Assembly (NCBI RefSeq): GCF_025148125.1
Contig: NZ_CP102267.1
Coordinates: forward strand, 1,808,501 to 1,872,500
Source: Blautia wexlerae DSM 19850
GTDB lineage: Bacteria > Bacillota > Clostridia > Lachnospirales > Lachnospiraceae
Reading direction: 5' to 3'
Length of the DNA stretch: 64,000 bases
Below the pieces are notes generated by a model that was given only the letters and a program-made list of their open reading frames with translations, was not told the DNA's origin and did not search any database. The position numbers and the translations under genes were made by a program. Positions 1 to 8,199 of this stretch are shown piece by piece; position 1 is the stretch's first letter; each line of letters begins with the position of its first letter.

Positions 1-1031
1 TCATCTGCTTCATTTTTTATAAGGGAGGCCAGATTCGATAAAAGCATATTTATATAAAATTCCTGCTGTATAGACACTGCAGTAGCACCGGAAAACTCTT
101 CCATGGCAAAGCGGCTTTTTAGTTCTTTGTACTTAAGTTCTACAGGCCATCTGTAGAAGTAAAGTTCCCGGAACATATCTTTTGTAACAGCAGGATCAAA
201 CAGGTTTGTTGCAAGATATTCTTTTGTGCCATCATCAAGCGGAATCTCAAGGACACGTATAGGTACATCGGAAGTACCTTCTTTTGAAGTTCCCTGAAGA
301 ATGGAAATCATATCACCATTGCATTTTTTAGATAAATTGATTCCCTCTTTCAGTCTCATAACACAGAGATGCCCATGCTCTACACAGTAGCGGAACATAT
401 CTTCTGAATAATAACCTCTGTCAAAAATAATAATACTGTTGTTATATAGTCCCATATCTTCAAGAACTTTAAGATGTTCTAATGCAGCTGCTCGTTCAGA
501 GGAAAGAAATTTATGGATAGATGCATGAAGGATATAATCATCCAGAACATCATAAATTATGGAAGCCAGTCCCATGGTATAACGTCGGTTTGGATCAGGA
601 TAGCTGGACATTTCACCAAAGAAATCAAAAGTTGATTTTGAATTCGGAAGTTCGATCCTGGAACCATCTACTGCAAAAAGATGATAACCCTGCCACAGCT
701 TTCTTGAAGGGATCTGGCTGTAAAACAGATCAACAGAAAGATAATAAAGTTCCTTAAACAGTGAAGGATTAATGAACTGTCTGGCTTTGGAAAGTGCCTG
801 TTTTGAAACATCCGGAAAAGAAAGTGTGCCAAGTTCTTCTCTGATCTGTGAAAGATTCTGGAACATGGAAGCTTTTGAAGAAAAGAACAGATAAATAATA
901 ACTTGCAAAAGTGAAAGTTTTCTTCGCCGTACAAAATGTTTTTCCACCCGATGGGGTTCCAGTTTAACTTGATCTGTGATATAATCTTTAATGGATTGGA
1001 CGATATTTTTACAAATATTAGTTCGATTCAT
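1..1031 (-). CDS. IS4-family DDE transposase, C-terminal part outside the window
   Basis: The reading frame runs uninterrupted leftwards from the ATG at 1029-1031 to the window edge, covering about 343 of the 426 codons of the intact copy at 6664-7944. A TACGTAGGAGG-type ribosome binding site lies just upstream. It would cut and paste the element using an RNase H-fold DDE catalytic core. The first catalytic Asp region (FAVDGSRI), the IIFDRGYYSEDMF block and the Y-R-E-K block all lie inside the visible part. Start and family follow from near-identity with copy 2. I cannot tell whether the unseen end is intact. Confidence 0.88.
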   Translation of the reverse strand, partial: MNRTNICKNIVQSIKDYITDQVKLEPHRVEKHFVRRRKLSLLQVIIYLFFSSKASMFQNLSQIREELGTLSFPDVSKQALSKARQFINPSLFKELYYLSVDLFYSQIPSRKLWQGYHLFAVDGSRIELPNSKSTFDFFGEMSSYPDPNRRYTMGLASIIYDVLDDYILHASIHKFLSSERAAALEHLKVLEDMGLYNNSIIIFDRGYYSEDMFRYCVEHGHLCVMRLKEGINLSKKCNGDMISILQGTSKEGTSDVPIRVLEIPLDDGTKEYLATNLFDPAVTKDMFRELYFYRWPVELKYKELKSRFAMEEFSGATAVSIQQEFYINMLLSNLASLIKNEAD

Positions 1032-1211
1032 ATGGCATACCTCCTACGTATTGGAATAGATAAATATTTCGCCGGTAACGTAATATTGCTTAATCTATAA
1101 ACCACATATTTAGGAGGATATGTCAAGATATTTATATAAAAAAATCCAGAATATAAGCCCAGAATCGTTGAATTTTCAGCATTCTGGGCTTAAGTTGACC
1201 ACATTGGGGTC
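1..1211 (-). mobile_element. IS4-family insertion sequence, copy 1 (right part lies beyond the window)
   Basis: This is the reverse complement of the complete element at 6484-8120, collinear base for base (position 1 corresponds to 7694). Its left terminal inverted repeat, GACCCCAATGTGGTCAAC, ends at 1194-1211. The only difference I noticed is a two-base change near 602-603 that turns an Asp into a Ser in the transposase. Because the two copies are inverted and their left ends face each other, they bracket 1219-6467 like a composite transposon. Confidence 0.9.
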
Positions 1212-1218
1212 AGACCCC
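1197..1218. repeat. IS-end palindrome GACCACATTGGGGTC-A-GACCCC
   Basis: The 15-bp IS terminus is followed by one base and a 6-bp mirror of its own outer end. The fully extended 31-bp version sits at both ends of copy 2 (6468-6498, 8106-8136). Shorter versions recur at many fragment junctions in this window. Confidence 0.85.
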
Positions 1219-1489
1219 ATAAAGAAAGAGTGAAGAGGAAAACCAGTAAGAAGAAGTTTGCAAATAAGTGCAGAGAAGTAAATCTTCTGTTAGTGAAGAT
1301 GAGAACATGCAGATTACAAGAGATTATTGCAAAACTTAACCAGATACTAACTGGTTATTACCATTACTATGGAATTACGGACAATATAGAAAGTATAACG
1401 GCATTCCGATATAACATCATGAGAGGCCTGTTCTATTGTCTGAACCGGAGAAGCCAGAAGAAAAGCTATAATTGGGTAGTATGAATGTT
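1219..1489 (+). pseudogene. Group II intron maturase, C-terminal fragment
   Basis: An 84-codon frame (1230-1484) reads ...LNQILTGYYHYYGITDN...FRYNIMRGLFYCLNRRSQKKSYNW, which matches the thumb/maturase (domain X) to C-terminal end of bacterial group II intron-encoded proteins. The reverse transcriptase domains are missing; the fragment begins straight after the IS palindrome at 1197-1218 and ends at another palindrome copy (1490-1501). A stretch around 1271-1330 is repeated almost exactly at 37608-37675, so both derive from the same intron type. It cannot be functional alone. Confidence 0.75.
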
Positions 1490-1501
1490 GGGGTCTGACC
1501 C
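1490..1501. repeat. GGGGTCTGACCC scar
   Basis: A copy of the IS-end palindrome core lies exactly between the maturase fragment and unrelated AT-rich DNA. It continues TGTGAAGT, close to the TATGAAGT that follows most other scars. Confidence 0.7.
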
Positions 1502-1577
1502 TGTGAAGTACAACTAAAAAGAATAAAGCAGAGCTAAAAAATCTATAAAAGAATTATAAAATCGGAAATAGAGTGGA

Positions 1578-1649
1578 ATGTCAAGATATTTTGGTAAAAA
1601 AGTGTAAAATATAAGCCCAGAAATATTGAAAAATGTCGGGGTCTGATCC
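1578..1649 (-). mobile_element. Remnant of an IS4-type left end
   Basis: The stretch GTCAAGATATTT...AATATAAGCCCAGAA resembles, with substitutions, the sequence between the transposase start and the left terminus of the intact IS4 copies (compare 1125-1175). It then runs into GGGGTCTGATCC at 1638-1649. The rest of this older, diverged element is gone. Confidence 0.6.
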
Positions 1650-1916
1650 TATGAAGTTTGTTATGCATTCTTCAGTGAAAGAATTTAAGGATTCTTATAT
1701 GGGATTATATCCGGTAGAAGAAAACTGGTTTAGTGATTCGATACGCACATATCATGATAATGGAAGATATTTAAGATACATTAAGGATGAAGATGCAAGA
1801 CAATTTGCCGCCTATGCTCATAAATTGGAACAATATAATGTGCAGATTCATAAATGGTATGCAGAGCAGATTGGAATACAAGAAGATGTTTTTATAAAGA
1901 AAAATAGAACGCTTCC
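1650..1916 (+). pseudogene. Unidentified gene fragment between two palindrome scars
   Basis: An open frame of about 90 codons (containing KEFKDSYMGLYPVEENWF and YAHKLEQYNVQIHKWYAEQ) fills the space between GGGGTCTGATCC (1638-1649) and GGGGTCTGACCC (1917-1928). Its first codons derive from the scar and the frame continues into unrelated DNA. I therefore read it as an internal piece of a larger gene rather than a complete one. No family is recognised. Confidence 0.45.
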
Positions 1917-1928
1917 GGGGTCTGACCC
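1917..1928. repeat. GGGGTCTGACCC scar followed by TATGAAGT
   Basis: A palindrome core separates the fragment above from the minus-strand ExeA-associated fragment below. Confidence 0.7.
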
Positions 1929-2046
1929 TATGAAGTCTCAGTTTGTCACTAATCAGATTTGCTCCCATGTCACAGATCTGCTGAGTTTTGTGTCATTGGC
2001 ATTTTTGTGCAATCCGGCAGATTTCCTGCCGGATTATCTGTTTCAT

Positions 2047-2373
2047 TTACAATGTTACATATGAGCTGAGTGCTTCAAGTGCTTTTACGATACTGATGAC
2101 GTCCACCTTTGACAGCTCCGAATAGTCCTGTTCAAGGCGTCCCCTGTTCCAGAAGCAGTCCGACAGGGACGATATTTCTGTGCCGATCCCCCAGTTGGGA
2201 ATACACAGATACTTTCCATATGCATGTTTTCCTACCAGCAGATGGAAAGTGCTTCCACGGGCGGTCACCTCAAACTCATTTCTGTTTATGTTTAATGGAC
2301 GGATATGACCGGTCCAGTTTTTTTCATTGCTGTCCGGATCACTGCACTGGTAATAGGATCCCATATCAGACAT
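2047..2373 (-). CDS. Small protein coupled to an ExeA-like ATPase (DUF6618-like)
   Basis: A protein of about 108 aa (MSDMGSYYQCSDP... to ...ALEALSSYVTL) whose ATG overlaps the stop of the upstream ATPase fragment (ATGTCTGA), with GGAGG just before it. Genes of this kind sit directly behind ExeA-type AAA ATPases in transposon operons of Lachnospiraceae; the DUF number is from memory. The C-terminal half contains conserved-looking WGIGTEISSLSDCFWNRGRL. With its ATPase truncated it is probably a relic even though the frame is intact. A start nine bases further in (2364) is possible. Confidence 0.5.
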   Translation of the reverse strand: MSDMGSYYQCSDPDSNEKNWTGHIRPLNINRNEFEVTARGSTFHLLVGKHAYGKYLCIPNWGIGTEISSLSDCFWNRGRLEQDYSELSKVDVISIVKALEALSSYVTL

Positions 2374-2570
2374 CACCTCCCAGCATTTCGTGTTCAATGA
2401 TATAACGCACCAGATGTTCATCGATCAGGCGTTTTCCCTGCTGGCTGGCATACATCAGGCTCTTTTCGCAGATGCGGTTGATACGCCGCGGTATCCCGGT
2501 AGATTCTTTATAGATATCGTCCAGTGCCCTGTCTGTGAAGATATCCTGTGGGAATGTCCGGGTCCGACAC
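2366..2570 (-). pseudogene. ExeA-like AAA ATPase, C-terminal fragment
   Basis: The minus strand encodes FPQDIFTDRALDDIYK, GIPRRINRICEKSLMYA and IDEHLVRYIIEHEMLGGDV. This matches the C-terminal lid of ExeA/TniB-like ATPases that accompany Mu-type (rve) transposases. The P-loop part is absent: the frame is cut near 2568 by a GGGTCCGACACC sequence that looks like a decayed copy of the palindrome scar. Its stop overlaps the next gene's start, showing the original operon order. Confidence 0.6.
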
Positions 2571-2582
2571 CAAATAGATGTC

Positions 2583-2594
2583 GGGGTCAGACCC
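2583..2594. repeat. GGGGTCAGACCC scar followed by TATGAAGT
   Basis: A palindrome core truncates the 5' end of the epimerase pseudogene that follows. Confidence 0.7.
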
Positions 2595-3279
2595 TATGAA
2601 GTATGCTATCCTACAAGTAAAAGAGCAGCAGAAAACCTCTGCGCATCTTATAGTAAACAGTATGGCATGGAAACTGTAGTGGTTAGACCTTGTCATACTT
2701 ATGGACCTAGTATTACTCCAACAGATAACCGTGCAAATGTTCAGTTCATTAGTAGAAATGTACTAGTATGACTCACGCTAATTAACAATCTGATTCATGC
2801 TGGATAAATTTTCATCTACAAGGCGAAGGAATGAGGCGTAGCGGTGGCTACGCCGATTGACGACAACGCAGTAGATGGGAATTTATACAAATGAAACAGG
2901 TTGCTAATTAGCGTGAGCCATACTAGATAATGAAGATATAGTTATGAAAAGTGCTGGAACACAAATGTGTAGCTATAACTATATTGGTGATTGTGCTTCG
3001 GCAATTATTACAGTTCTTATTAACGGAAAATGTGGTGAGGCTTATAATACAGCAAATCCGGATGTTAGACTTACAATTGCACAGTTAGCAGAGATAATAG
3101 CATCAGCAGCAAATCGCAAAGTAGTATTCGCTGATCCAGATGATGTTGATTTAGCTTACAGAACACCGATTGCAAAACAGGTGTTAAGTAGCAAAAAATT
3201 AGAGAATCTTGGTTGGAGTGGTGTATTTAGTTCGGAAATCGGAGTAAAGCACACTTTGGATATCTTGCTAGGAAAGTAG
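2595..3279 (+). pseudogene. NAD-dependent sugar-nucleotide epimerase/dehydratase, 5'-truncated and split
   Basis: The two halves (2600-2762 and 2927-3279) together encode the C-terminal half of an extended short-chain dehydrogenase. It begins right at the catalytic YxxxK (CYPTSKRAAENL), followed by VVVRPCHTYGPS, the YNYIGDCASAI block and the substrate-domain end LGWSGVFSSEIGVKHTLDILL. The Rossmann NAD-binding half is missing, cut at the palindrome scar. A 164-bp inverted-repeat element (2763-2926) interrupts the reading frame. The original would have acted on a nucleotide sugar in surface-polysaccharide synthesis; it cannot work now. Confidence 0.8.
2763..2926. repeat. 164-bp MITE-like fold-back element inside the epimerase gene
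   Basis: The ends are 26-bp inverted repeats with two mismatches (CTAGTATGACTCACGCTAAT at the left; its near mirror ends at 2926). Homology between the arms continues inward: the whole left arm to about 2820 pairs imperfectly with 2870-2926. At the centre lies a perfect 8-bp stem with a 4-base loop (GGCGTAGC/GCTACGCC, 2834-2853). It carries no gene and interrupts the coding frame, so it arrived by insertion. Confidence 0.75.
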
Positions 3280-3386
3280 GGTAGAGCGAAAATATATATG
3301 TTAGAACAGTTAAAGATAGAAGTATGTGAAGTGTACCTTGATTTAGTTACTAAATATATAAAATACAGGTTATATAGGGGAACTTT

Positions 3387-3827
3387 ATGAAAAAGGAATC
3401 AAATTCAGATGAAAAAAATATTTTAAAATCAGAGACAAATGAAGATATGATAGATTGGTGGGTAGGAACAGTTATACTTACTTTTTTTCCAATATTAACT
3501 TCTATAATTATTAATATATGTCGCAATGGTTATGCGGACTTTAATAGAATGGTCGGTGATGGAGAACTCATTTTATCGGCTTTTTTAGTAATTACACCTT
3601 CAGTAATGAATTATTTTAAGGCTGATTTTAATAAAAAGGATCAAGTACATAAAAAGATATTTTACTTGCTGTTGTTTGTAGCTTTTTTTGAACTTACGAC
3701 TTATACTACTATAAAAACCAATCCTGATAATATAGTGTGGGTTGTTTATATAGCATCAATCATATGTACGGTTTCCTCTATAATTATTTCATGGCAAAGT
3801 GAATTATTTTTAAAAAGAAAGGAATGA
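3387..3827 (+). CDS. Predicted four-helix membrane protein of unknown function
   Basis: 146 aa with about four hydrophobic segments (around residues 27-46, 60-75, 94-112 and 116-136) behind a charged, Lys/Glu-rich N terminus of some 22 residues. GGGGAAC lies a few bases before the ATG. It overlaps the next gene by 4 bp (ATGA), so the two are translationally coupled. I recognise no family. The pair lies between inverted IS4 copies and could be cargo. Confidence 0.6.
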   Translation: MKKESNSDEKNILKSETNEDMIDWWVGTVILTFFPILTSIIINICRNGYADFNRMVGDGELILSAFLVITPSVMNYFKADFNKKDQVHKKIFYLLLFVAFFELTTYTTIKTNPDNIVWVVYIASIICTVSSIIISWQSELFLKRKE

Positions 3828-4102
3828 GTATGAAGATTGTAGAATTTTTATTGAACAATTTGCTACCTATTTTCTTTGCTGTGTTATGTTTAATTGCGGC
3901 ATTGAAGTCGATTGAGATAGTAAAAAGAAGTGAAGTAGAATTAATGACCAAAAGGAGAAAAGAAATTGAACGGTTCGAGTCAGATACGAGAAAAAAATAT
4001 GATGAGCAGTGTGAAAATCAAGAATCAGAAGAAAATCAAGAGCTAAAAGAAAGCCGGGAGTCAGAAGAAGACCAAGAATCGAGAAAAAAGAAGATATCGT
4101 AG
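3824..4102 (+). CDS. Small single-span membrane protein with a charged Glu/Lys tail
   Basis: 92 aa: one N-terminal transmembrane helix (about residues 6-26), then a highly charged tail ending in degenerate repeats of the type QESEENQELKESRESEE. The ATG overlaps the stop of the preceding membrane protein; a second ATG at 3830 is better spaced from the AAAGAAAGGA site. Function unknown. A small protein coupled to a multi-span partner suggests a two-component membrane complex, but this is only inference from the overlap. Confidence 0.55.
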   Translation: MSMKIVEFLLNNLLPIFFAVLCLIAALKSIEIVKRSEVELMTKRRKEIERFESDTRKKYDEQCENQESEENQELKESRESEEDQESRKKKIS

Positions 4103-4191
4103 AGTAAATCTTAACTTCGTTGATTGTCAAGGTAGTTGTCAGTAAAAAAATATATTTTTTGTTCTTGCAGATTATCAGACATTGTTCTATA

Positions 4192-4242
4192 CCTGACGTG
4201 AGTATCAATAAATTATCCACATTTATTGGCAATCACGTCAGG
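4192..4242. terminator. Inverted repeat downstream of the membrane-protein pair
   Basis: Perfect 10-bp arms CCTGACGTGA / TCACGTCAGG are separated by 31 bases. There is no clear T-run, so it may be the end of a lost insertion sequence rather than a terminator. Confidence 0.35.
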
Positions 4243-4285
4243 CACAGAATCCTGCCTGATCACCATCATTTTGAATGAATAGATT

Positions 4286-4427
4286 TTATGAAACAGCCAT
4301 CTGCTCATCAGCTTTTTCGGATTGTTCGTGTACCTTATCTGGGTTCAGATATACAGTATCCGGAAGACTCCAGTCACGGGTTGCACGTCCATTCCAGCGT
4401 TCCGGATGCTCTGCTTTAGCAGCTGCG
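4286..4427 (-). pseudogene. 3' fragment of a probable transposase
   Basis: The minus strand reads EHPERWNGRATRDWSLPDTV then YLNPDKVHEQSEKADEQMAV and a stop. This style of C terminus (RW-G-TR-W...V-LNP) is familiar from transposase ends, but I cannot place the family with certainty; IS3-type is my best guess. The fragment is cut on its 5' side precisely at GACCACATTTGGGTCTGACC (4428-4447). Confidence 0.4.
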
Positions 4428-4448
4428 GACCACATTTGGGTCTGACCC
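4428..4448. repeat. IS-end palindrome scar (GACCACATTTGGGTC-T-GACCC)
   Basis: A diverged copy of the IS4 terminus plus mirrored core, followed by TATGAATG. It joins the transposase tail to the next orphan frame. Confidence 0.7.
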
Positions 4449-4449
4449 T

Positions 4450-4653
4450 ATGAATGATGGCAAGGATACTATGTCTGTCCGTGTACCTGATGGATTTCTG
4501 GAATTACATAGAAGTTTTAAGATACACAGTAAGCAATTCGTGTACGAGACACTCATCGGATGGGGATTAAATCCGGAAAAGACGTATTCTTTTAAAGGGG
4601 AGTACCTGGAAGAACAGAAAATGGTTGTTTTTAGTTTGAAAAATACAGATTAA
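4450..4653 (+). pseudogene. Short orphan frame, probably a 3' gene fragment
   Basis: 67 codons (MNDGKDTMSVRVPDG...VFSLKNTD) begin within the TATGAA that abuts the palindrome scar, with no ribosome binding site of their own. The frame is more likely the end of a truncated gene than a complete protein. No family is recognised. Confidence 0.35.
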
Positions 4654-4782
4654 ATGTTATATCAAATAAAAATACGATATTGTTAGAGTTAATAGTTCTG
4701 AAATTCTATTGATGAATTAATTTGTCTATGTTACCATCAACTTATAGAAACTTAAGGAATGTAGAATATTAGGGTGGTAATT

Positions 4783-5865
4783 ATGAGTTTATTTGATAAT
4801 ATTCCAGAAGGTACAGATATTATAGAAGTTAGAAAAAAAGTGAATAAAATGCTTTCTGAAGCACGAAAAAAAGCAAAACCCCCAAAATGTATATTGTGTG
4901 GAAAAGAACAAAGCAGTTTTTGTAATTCTCATTCTGTTCCACAAATGTGTTTACGTCCGATTGCAGATAGGGGAAAAGTTTTACATGCATCATTGGCAAT
5001 GGGATTTGATATAGGAGTAGTAGATTTGGATGGAGGTGTAAATAAATCTGGCACATTTAATTATATTTGTAGGGAATGTGATGCGAAATTCTTTCAGGAT
5101 TATGAAAATCCAGATAATATAATACACCCGCCAACAGATAAATTTCTTGCAGAAATTGCAGTAAAAAATATGCTGTTGCAGTTAAGTAAGCGTGCAAATG
5201 AACAAGAATTGATTCCAGTATTACAGCGAGAATTGGGAATGTATGAGAATCCGGATGATTTATCTAAAATAAAAACTTTAGACCAAAAAGAATATGAAGA
5301 GGAAGTCTTATTTCATCAAGATATAGCGAAGAATAATAAAGTAGGTGGATATCAGATTTTGTTTTGGAAAGTCCTACCATATAAAGTGCCAATAGCAACT
5401 CAAAGTGCTATTGTATTACCATATGATATGGAAGGAAATATACTCAATGAAATATATAATTTTGATGAATCTGTCAGAATGCAATATATGCATATAGCAG
5501 TGTTTCCATTAGAAGATGAGAGTGTTGTATTGGCATTTTATCATAAAAGAGATAAGCTTTATAGGCAGTTACGACACCAAATAAATTCTTCTTCACAAGA
5601 AAAAGTATTACAATATATAAATTATTTGATTTTTGAGCATACAGAAAATGTCTATTTTTCTAAGAAAATAGAAGAGGAAATAAAGAATAATAAGATGATT
5701 GAAAAATTAAGTCAGGAAGCAAATGGACTTCCTAGATTTGGTCATTTAAGTGCTGATAATATGTTTGGAATAGGATATGAAGCTGTAAAACCAGAAGATA
5801 TACCTAATTTCTTAGATGAAAGCTGGGCTATTAAAGAAGAGGAAAGCACGGATGGGGAAGAATAA
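4783..5865 (+). CDS. Zinc-finger/HNH-like protein of unknown function, first gene of a two-gene operon
   Basis: 360 aa. The N-terminal quarter carries CILCGKEQ (Cys36, Cys39), NSHSVPQMCL (His50) and YICRECDAKF (Cys96, Cys99). This C-x2-C ... SHSVP ... C-x2-CD pattern is typical of treble-clef/HNH-like domains found in nucleases and toxins. The remaining ~250 residues are mixed alpha/beta with no motif I recognise and an acidic tail. The start at 4783 is chosen for the AGGGTGG site 6 bases upstream. It overlaps the next gene by 14 bp. A role as a nuclease toxin or anti-phage effector is inference from the domain and from its place between inverted IS copies. Confidence 0.7.
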   Translation: MSLFDNIPEGTDIIEVRKKVNKMLSEARKKAKPPKCILCGKEQSSFCNSHSVPQMCLRPIADRGKVLHASLAMGFDIGVVDLDGGVNKSGTFNYICRECDAKFFQDYENPDNIIHPPTDKFLAEIAVKNMLLQLSKRANEQELIPVLQRELGMYENPDDLSKIKTLDQKEYEEEVLFHQDIAKNNKVGGYQILFWKVLPYKVPIATQSAIVLPYDMEGNILNEIYNFDESVRMQYMHIAVFPLEDESVVLAFYHKRDKLYRQLRHQINSSSQEKVLQYINYLIFEHTENVYFSKKIEEEIKNNKMIEKLSQEANGLPRFGHLSADNMFGIGYEAVKPEDIPNFLDESWAIKEEESTDGEE

Positions 5866-6367
5866 CAGCGTAAAGAAAATAGATGAAGAACAGATTTTGA
5901 AGAGATTTGAATACACTGTACAAGAATATATCAGATTTTATGATTTTTATAAGAATCAGGAAGTGAGTGAAGAAAATACAGAAGCTTTTTATGTTATGTT
6001 ACAAACTAAATTAATGATTCTTAGGAAATATGATTATAATAGGGAAGATGTATATTTGAGTAATGTATTTGATGCCATTGATAAGATGTATCCAGAAGTG
6101 GGAGAAAATATTAATATTCTTAGAGAAAAGTTTGAGAAGCTTAATAATTATTATATGGAAGTGATTTTGTCTGACGGGACGAGTCTTAATCTTTATAAAG
6201 CTATAGAGGATGTGATGTATGGTTTATATCTACATGCGGATCCAGATAAAATAGAAAGACTGCTCAAAACAAATAAAAATGTGTATCTTATGGCTGTAAA
6301 GGAATATATTACTGTTTTGGAAGGAATAGTTGTTGATACATATAATTCAATAGCTGATAAAATGTAA
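5852..6367 (+). CDS. Helical partner protein of the HNH-like gene
   Basis: 171 aa, predicted almost wholly alpha-helical (FEYTVQEYIRFYDFYKNQEV, REKFEKLNNYYMEVIL, AVKEYITVLEGIVV). The ATG at 5852 lies inside the end of the upstream gene, with GAGGAAAG at 5839-5846. This overlap means coupled synthesis, as expected for an antitoxin/immunity protein or a complex subunit. No family is recognised. Confidence 0.6.
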   Translation: MGKNNSVKKIDEEQILKRFEYTVQEYIRFYDFYKNQEVSEENTEAFYVMLQTKLMILRKYDYNREDVYLSNVFDAIDKMYPEVGENINILREKFEKLNNYYMEVILSDGTSLNLYKAIEDVMYGLYLHADPDKIERLLKTNKNVYLMAVKEYITVLEGIVVDTYNSIADKM

Positions 6368-6467
6368 AATAAGTATATCCAGCAAGAGGAAACAAGTGCA
6401 TCTGTAATTTTTATGGGAGATCCAACGGATGAAAAACATGATATAAAAAATTCACCGTATTGGAAGG

Positions 6468-6498
6468 GACCACATTGGGGTCTGACCCCAATGTGGTC
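6468..6498. repeat. 31-bp perfect palindrome at the left end of IS4 copy 2
   Basis: GACCACATTGGGGTC (6468-6482), a single T, then its exact reverse complement (6484-6498). The right half is the IS left terminus; the left half is an extra mirrored terminus outside the element. Confidence 0.9.
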
Positions 6499-8120
6499 AA
6501 CTTAAGCCCAGAATGCTGAAAATTCAACGATTCTGGGCTTATATTCTGGATTTTTTTATATAAATATCTTGACATATCCTCCTAAATATGTGGTTTATAG
6601 ATTAAGCAATATTACGTTACCGGCGAAATATTTATCTATTCCAATACGTAGGAGGTATGCCATATGAATCGAACTAATATTTGTAAAAATATCGTCCAAT
6701 CCATTAAAGATTATATCACAGATCAAGTTAAACTGGAACCCCATCGGGTGGAAAAACATTTTGTACGGCGAAGAAAACTTTCACTTTTGCAAGTTATTAT
6801 TTATCTGTTCTTTTCTTCAAAAGCTTCCATGTTCCAGAATCTTTCACAGATCAGAGAAGAACTTGGCACACTTTCTTTTCCGGATGTTTCAAAACAGGCA
6901 CTTTCCAAAGCCAGACAGTTCATTAATCCTTCACTGTTTAAGGAACTTTATTATCTTTCTGTTGATCTGTTTTACAGCCAGATCCCTTCAAGAAAGCTGT
7001 GGCAGGGTTATCATCTTTTTGCAGTAGATGGTTCCAGGATCGAACTTCCGAATTCAAAATCAACTTTTGATTTCTTTGGTGAAATGTCCGACTATCCTGA
7101 TCCAAACCGACGTTATACCATGGGACTGGCTTCCATAATTTATGATGTTCTGGATGATTATATCCTTCATGCATCTATCCATAAATTTCTTTCCTCTGAA
7201 CGAGCAGCTGCATTAGAACATCTTAAAGTTCTTGAAGATATGGGACTATATAACAACAGTATTATTATTTTTGACAGAGGTTATTATTCAGAAGATATGT
7301 TCCGCTACTGTGTAGAGCATGGGCATCTCTGTGTTATGAGACTGAAAGAGGGAATCAATTTATCTAAAAAATGCAATGGTGATATGATTTCCATTCTTCA
7401 GGGAACTTCAAAAGAAGGTACTTCCGATGTACCTATACGTGTCCTTGAGATTCCGCTTGATGATGGCACAAAAGAATATCTTGCAACAAACCTGTTTGAT
7501 CCTGCTGTTACAAAAGATATGTTCCGGGAACTTTACTTCTACAGATGGCCTGTAGAACTTAAGTACAAAGAACTAAAAAGCCGCTTTGCCATGGAAGAGT
7601 TTTCCGGTGCTACTGCAGTGTCTATACAGCAGGAATTTTATATAAATATGCTTTTATCGAATCTGGCCTCCCTTATAAAAAATGAAGCAGATGAGGAAAT
7701 ACAGATTTCTGCCAAAAGCACAAATAAGTTCCGTTATCAGGCCAATCGTGCATTTATCATTGGACGGATCAAAAGTATTGTTCCCAAAATACTCTGCGGA
7801 CTGTTTGAGCTTTCAATTATTGAACAGTTATATACAGATGCTGTACGCTGCAGATCACAGCTCCTGCCCGGCAGGTCGTTTCCAAGGAAGAAATTGAAAT
7901 CCAAGGGACGTTCACATTTTCGAAATAAAAAAGCTTCTTTTTAAAATAGAGCCAGCATTCATCAATAGGCTTATTTAAGTGCGGTCATTTTTATAAATCT
8001 TCTAGTTTCCAACAAAACAGCAACTGTTTTCTAGCATAAACCGATTTGTTTTGTAGTTTGCATTGGAGGCTATTCGCTAATATGCCCCTAAGTTGACGCT
8101 AGGTTGACCACATTGGGGTC
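6484..8120 (+). mobile_element. IS4-family insertion sequence, copy 2, complete (about 1.64 kb)
   Basis: Terminal inverted repeats of at least 18 bp (GACCCCAATGTGGTCAAC at 6484-6501 and its reverse complement at 8103-8120) enclose a single intact transposase gene. On each side the terminus continues as a mirror image, giving identical 31-bp palindromes at both ends. A second hairpin just inside the left end (AGCCCAGAAT...ATTCTGGGCT, 6505-6540) probably blocks read-through transcription into the transposase. Confidence 0.9.
6664..7944 (+). CDS. IS4-family DDE transposase
   Basis: 426 aa. The IS4 signature is complete: FAVDGSRIELP (first Asp), IIFDRGYYSEDMF (second Asp) and YFYRWPVELKYKELK, which fits the Y-x2-R-x3-E-x6-K block exactly. 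The ATG follows TACGTAGGAGG with good spacing. The C terminus is basic (RSFPRKKLKSKGRSHFRNKK). It moves this element and probably copy 1 in trans. A decayed relative of its last ~55 codons remains at 49480-49637. Confidence 0.93.
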   Translation: MNRTNICKNIVQSIKDYITDQVKLEPHRVEKHFVRRRKLSLLQVIIYLFFSSKASMFQNLSQIREELGTLSFPDVSKQALSKARQFINPSLFKELYYLSVDLFYSQIPSRKLWQGYHLFAVDGSRIELPNSKSTFDFFGEMSDYPDPNRRYTMGLASIIYDVLDDYILHASIHKFLSSERAAALEHLKVLEDMGLYNNSIIIFDRGYYSEDMFRYCVEHGHLCVMRLKEGINLSKKCNGDMISILQGTSKEGTSDVPIRVLEIPLDDGTKEYLATNLFDPAVTKDMFRELYFYRWPVELKYKELKSRFAMEEFSGATAVSIQQEFYINMLLSNLASLIKNEADEEIQISAKSTNKFRYQANRAFIIGRIKSIVPKILCGLFELSIIEQLYTDAVRCRSQLLPGRSFPRKKLKSKGRSHFRNKKASF

Positions 8121-8136
8121 TGACCCCAATGTGGTC
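8106..8136. repeat. 31-bp perfect palindrome at the right end of IS4 copy 2
   Basis: Identical in sequence to 6468-6498. The left half is the IS right terminus and the right half its mirror. Confidence 0.9.
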
Positions 8137-8199
8137 GAATCAAAAAACGTTTAGAAAAATTGCTTAAAAGAAACGATTTATTATTCATCTGAAAAAATA

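Noticed and set aside
521..934. Open frames on both strands inside the first IS4 copy (also 6761-7174 in the second)
   Set aside because: They are frame shadows of the transposase: the same peptides appear, inverted, in both IS copies, while the long DDE frame carries the YREK motif.
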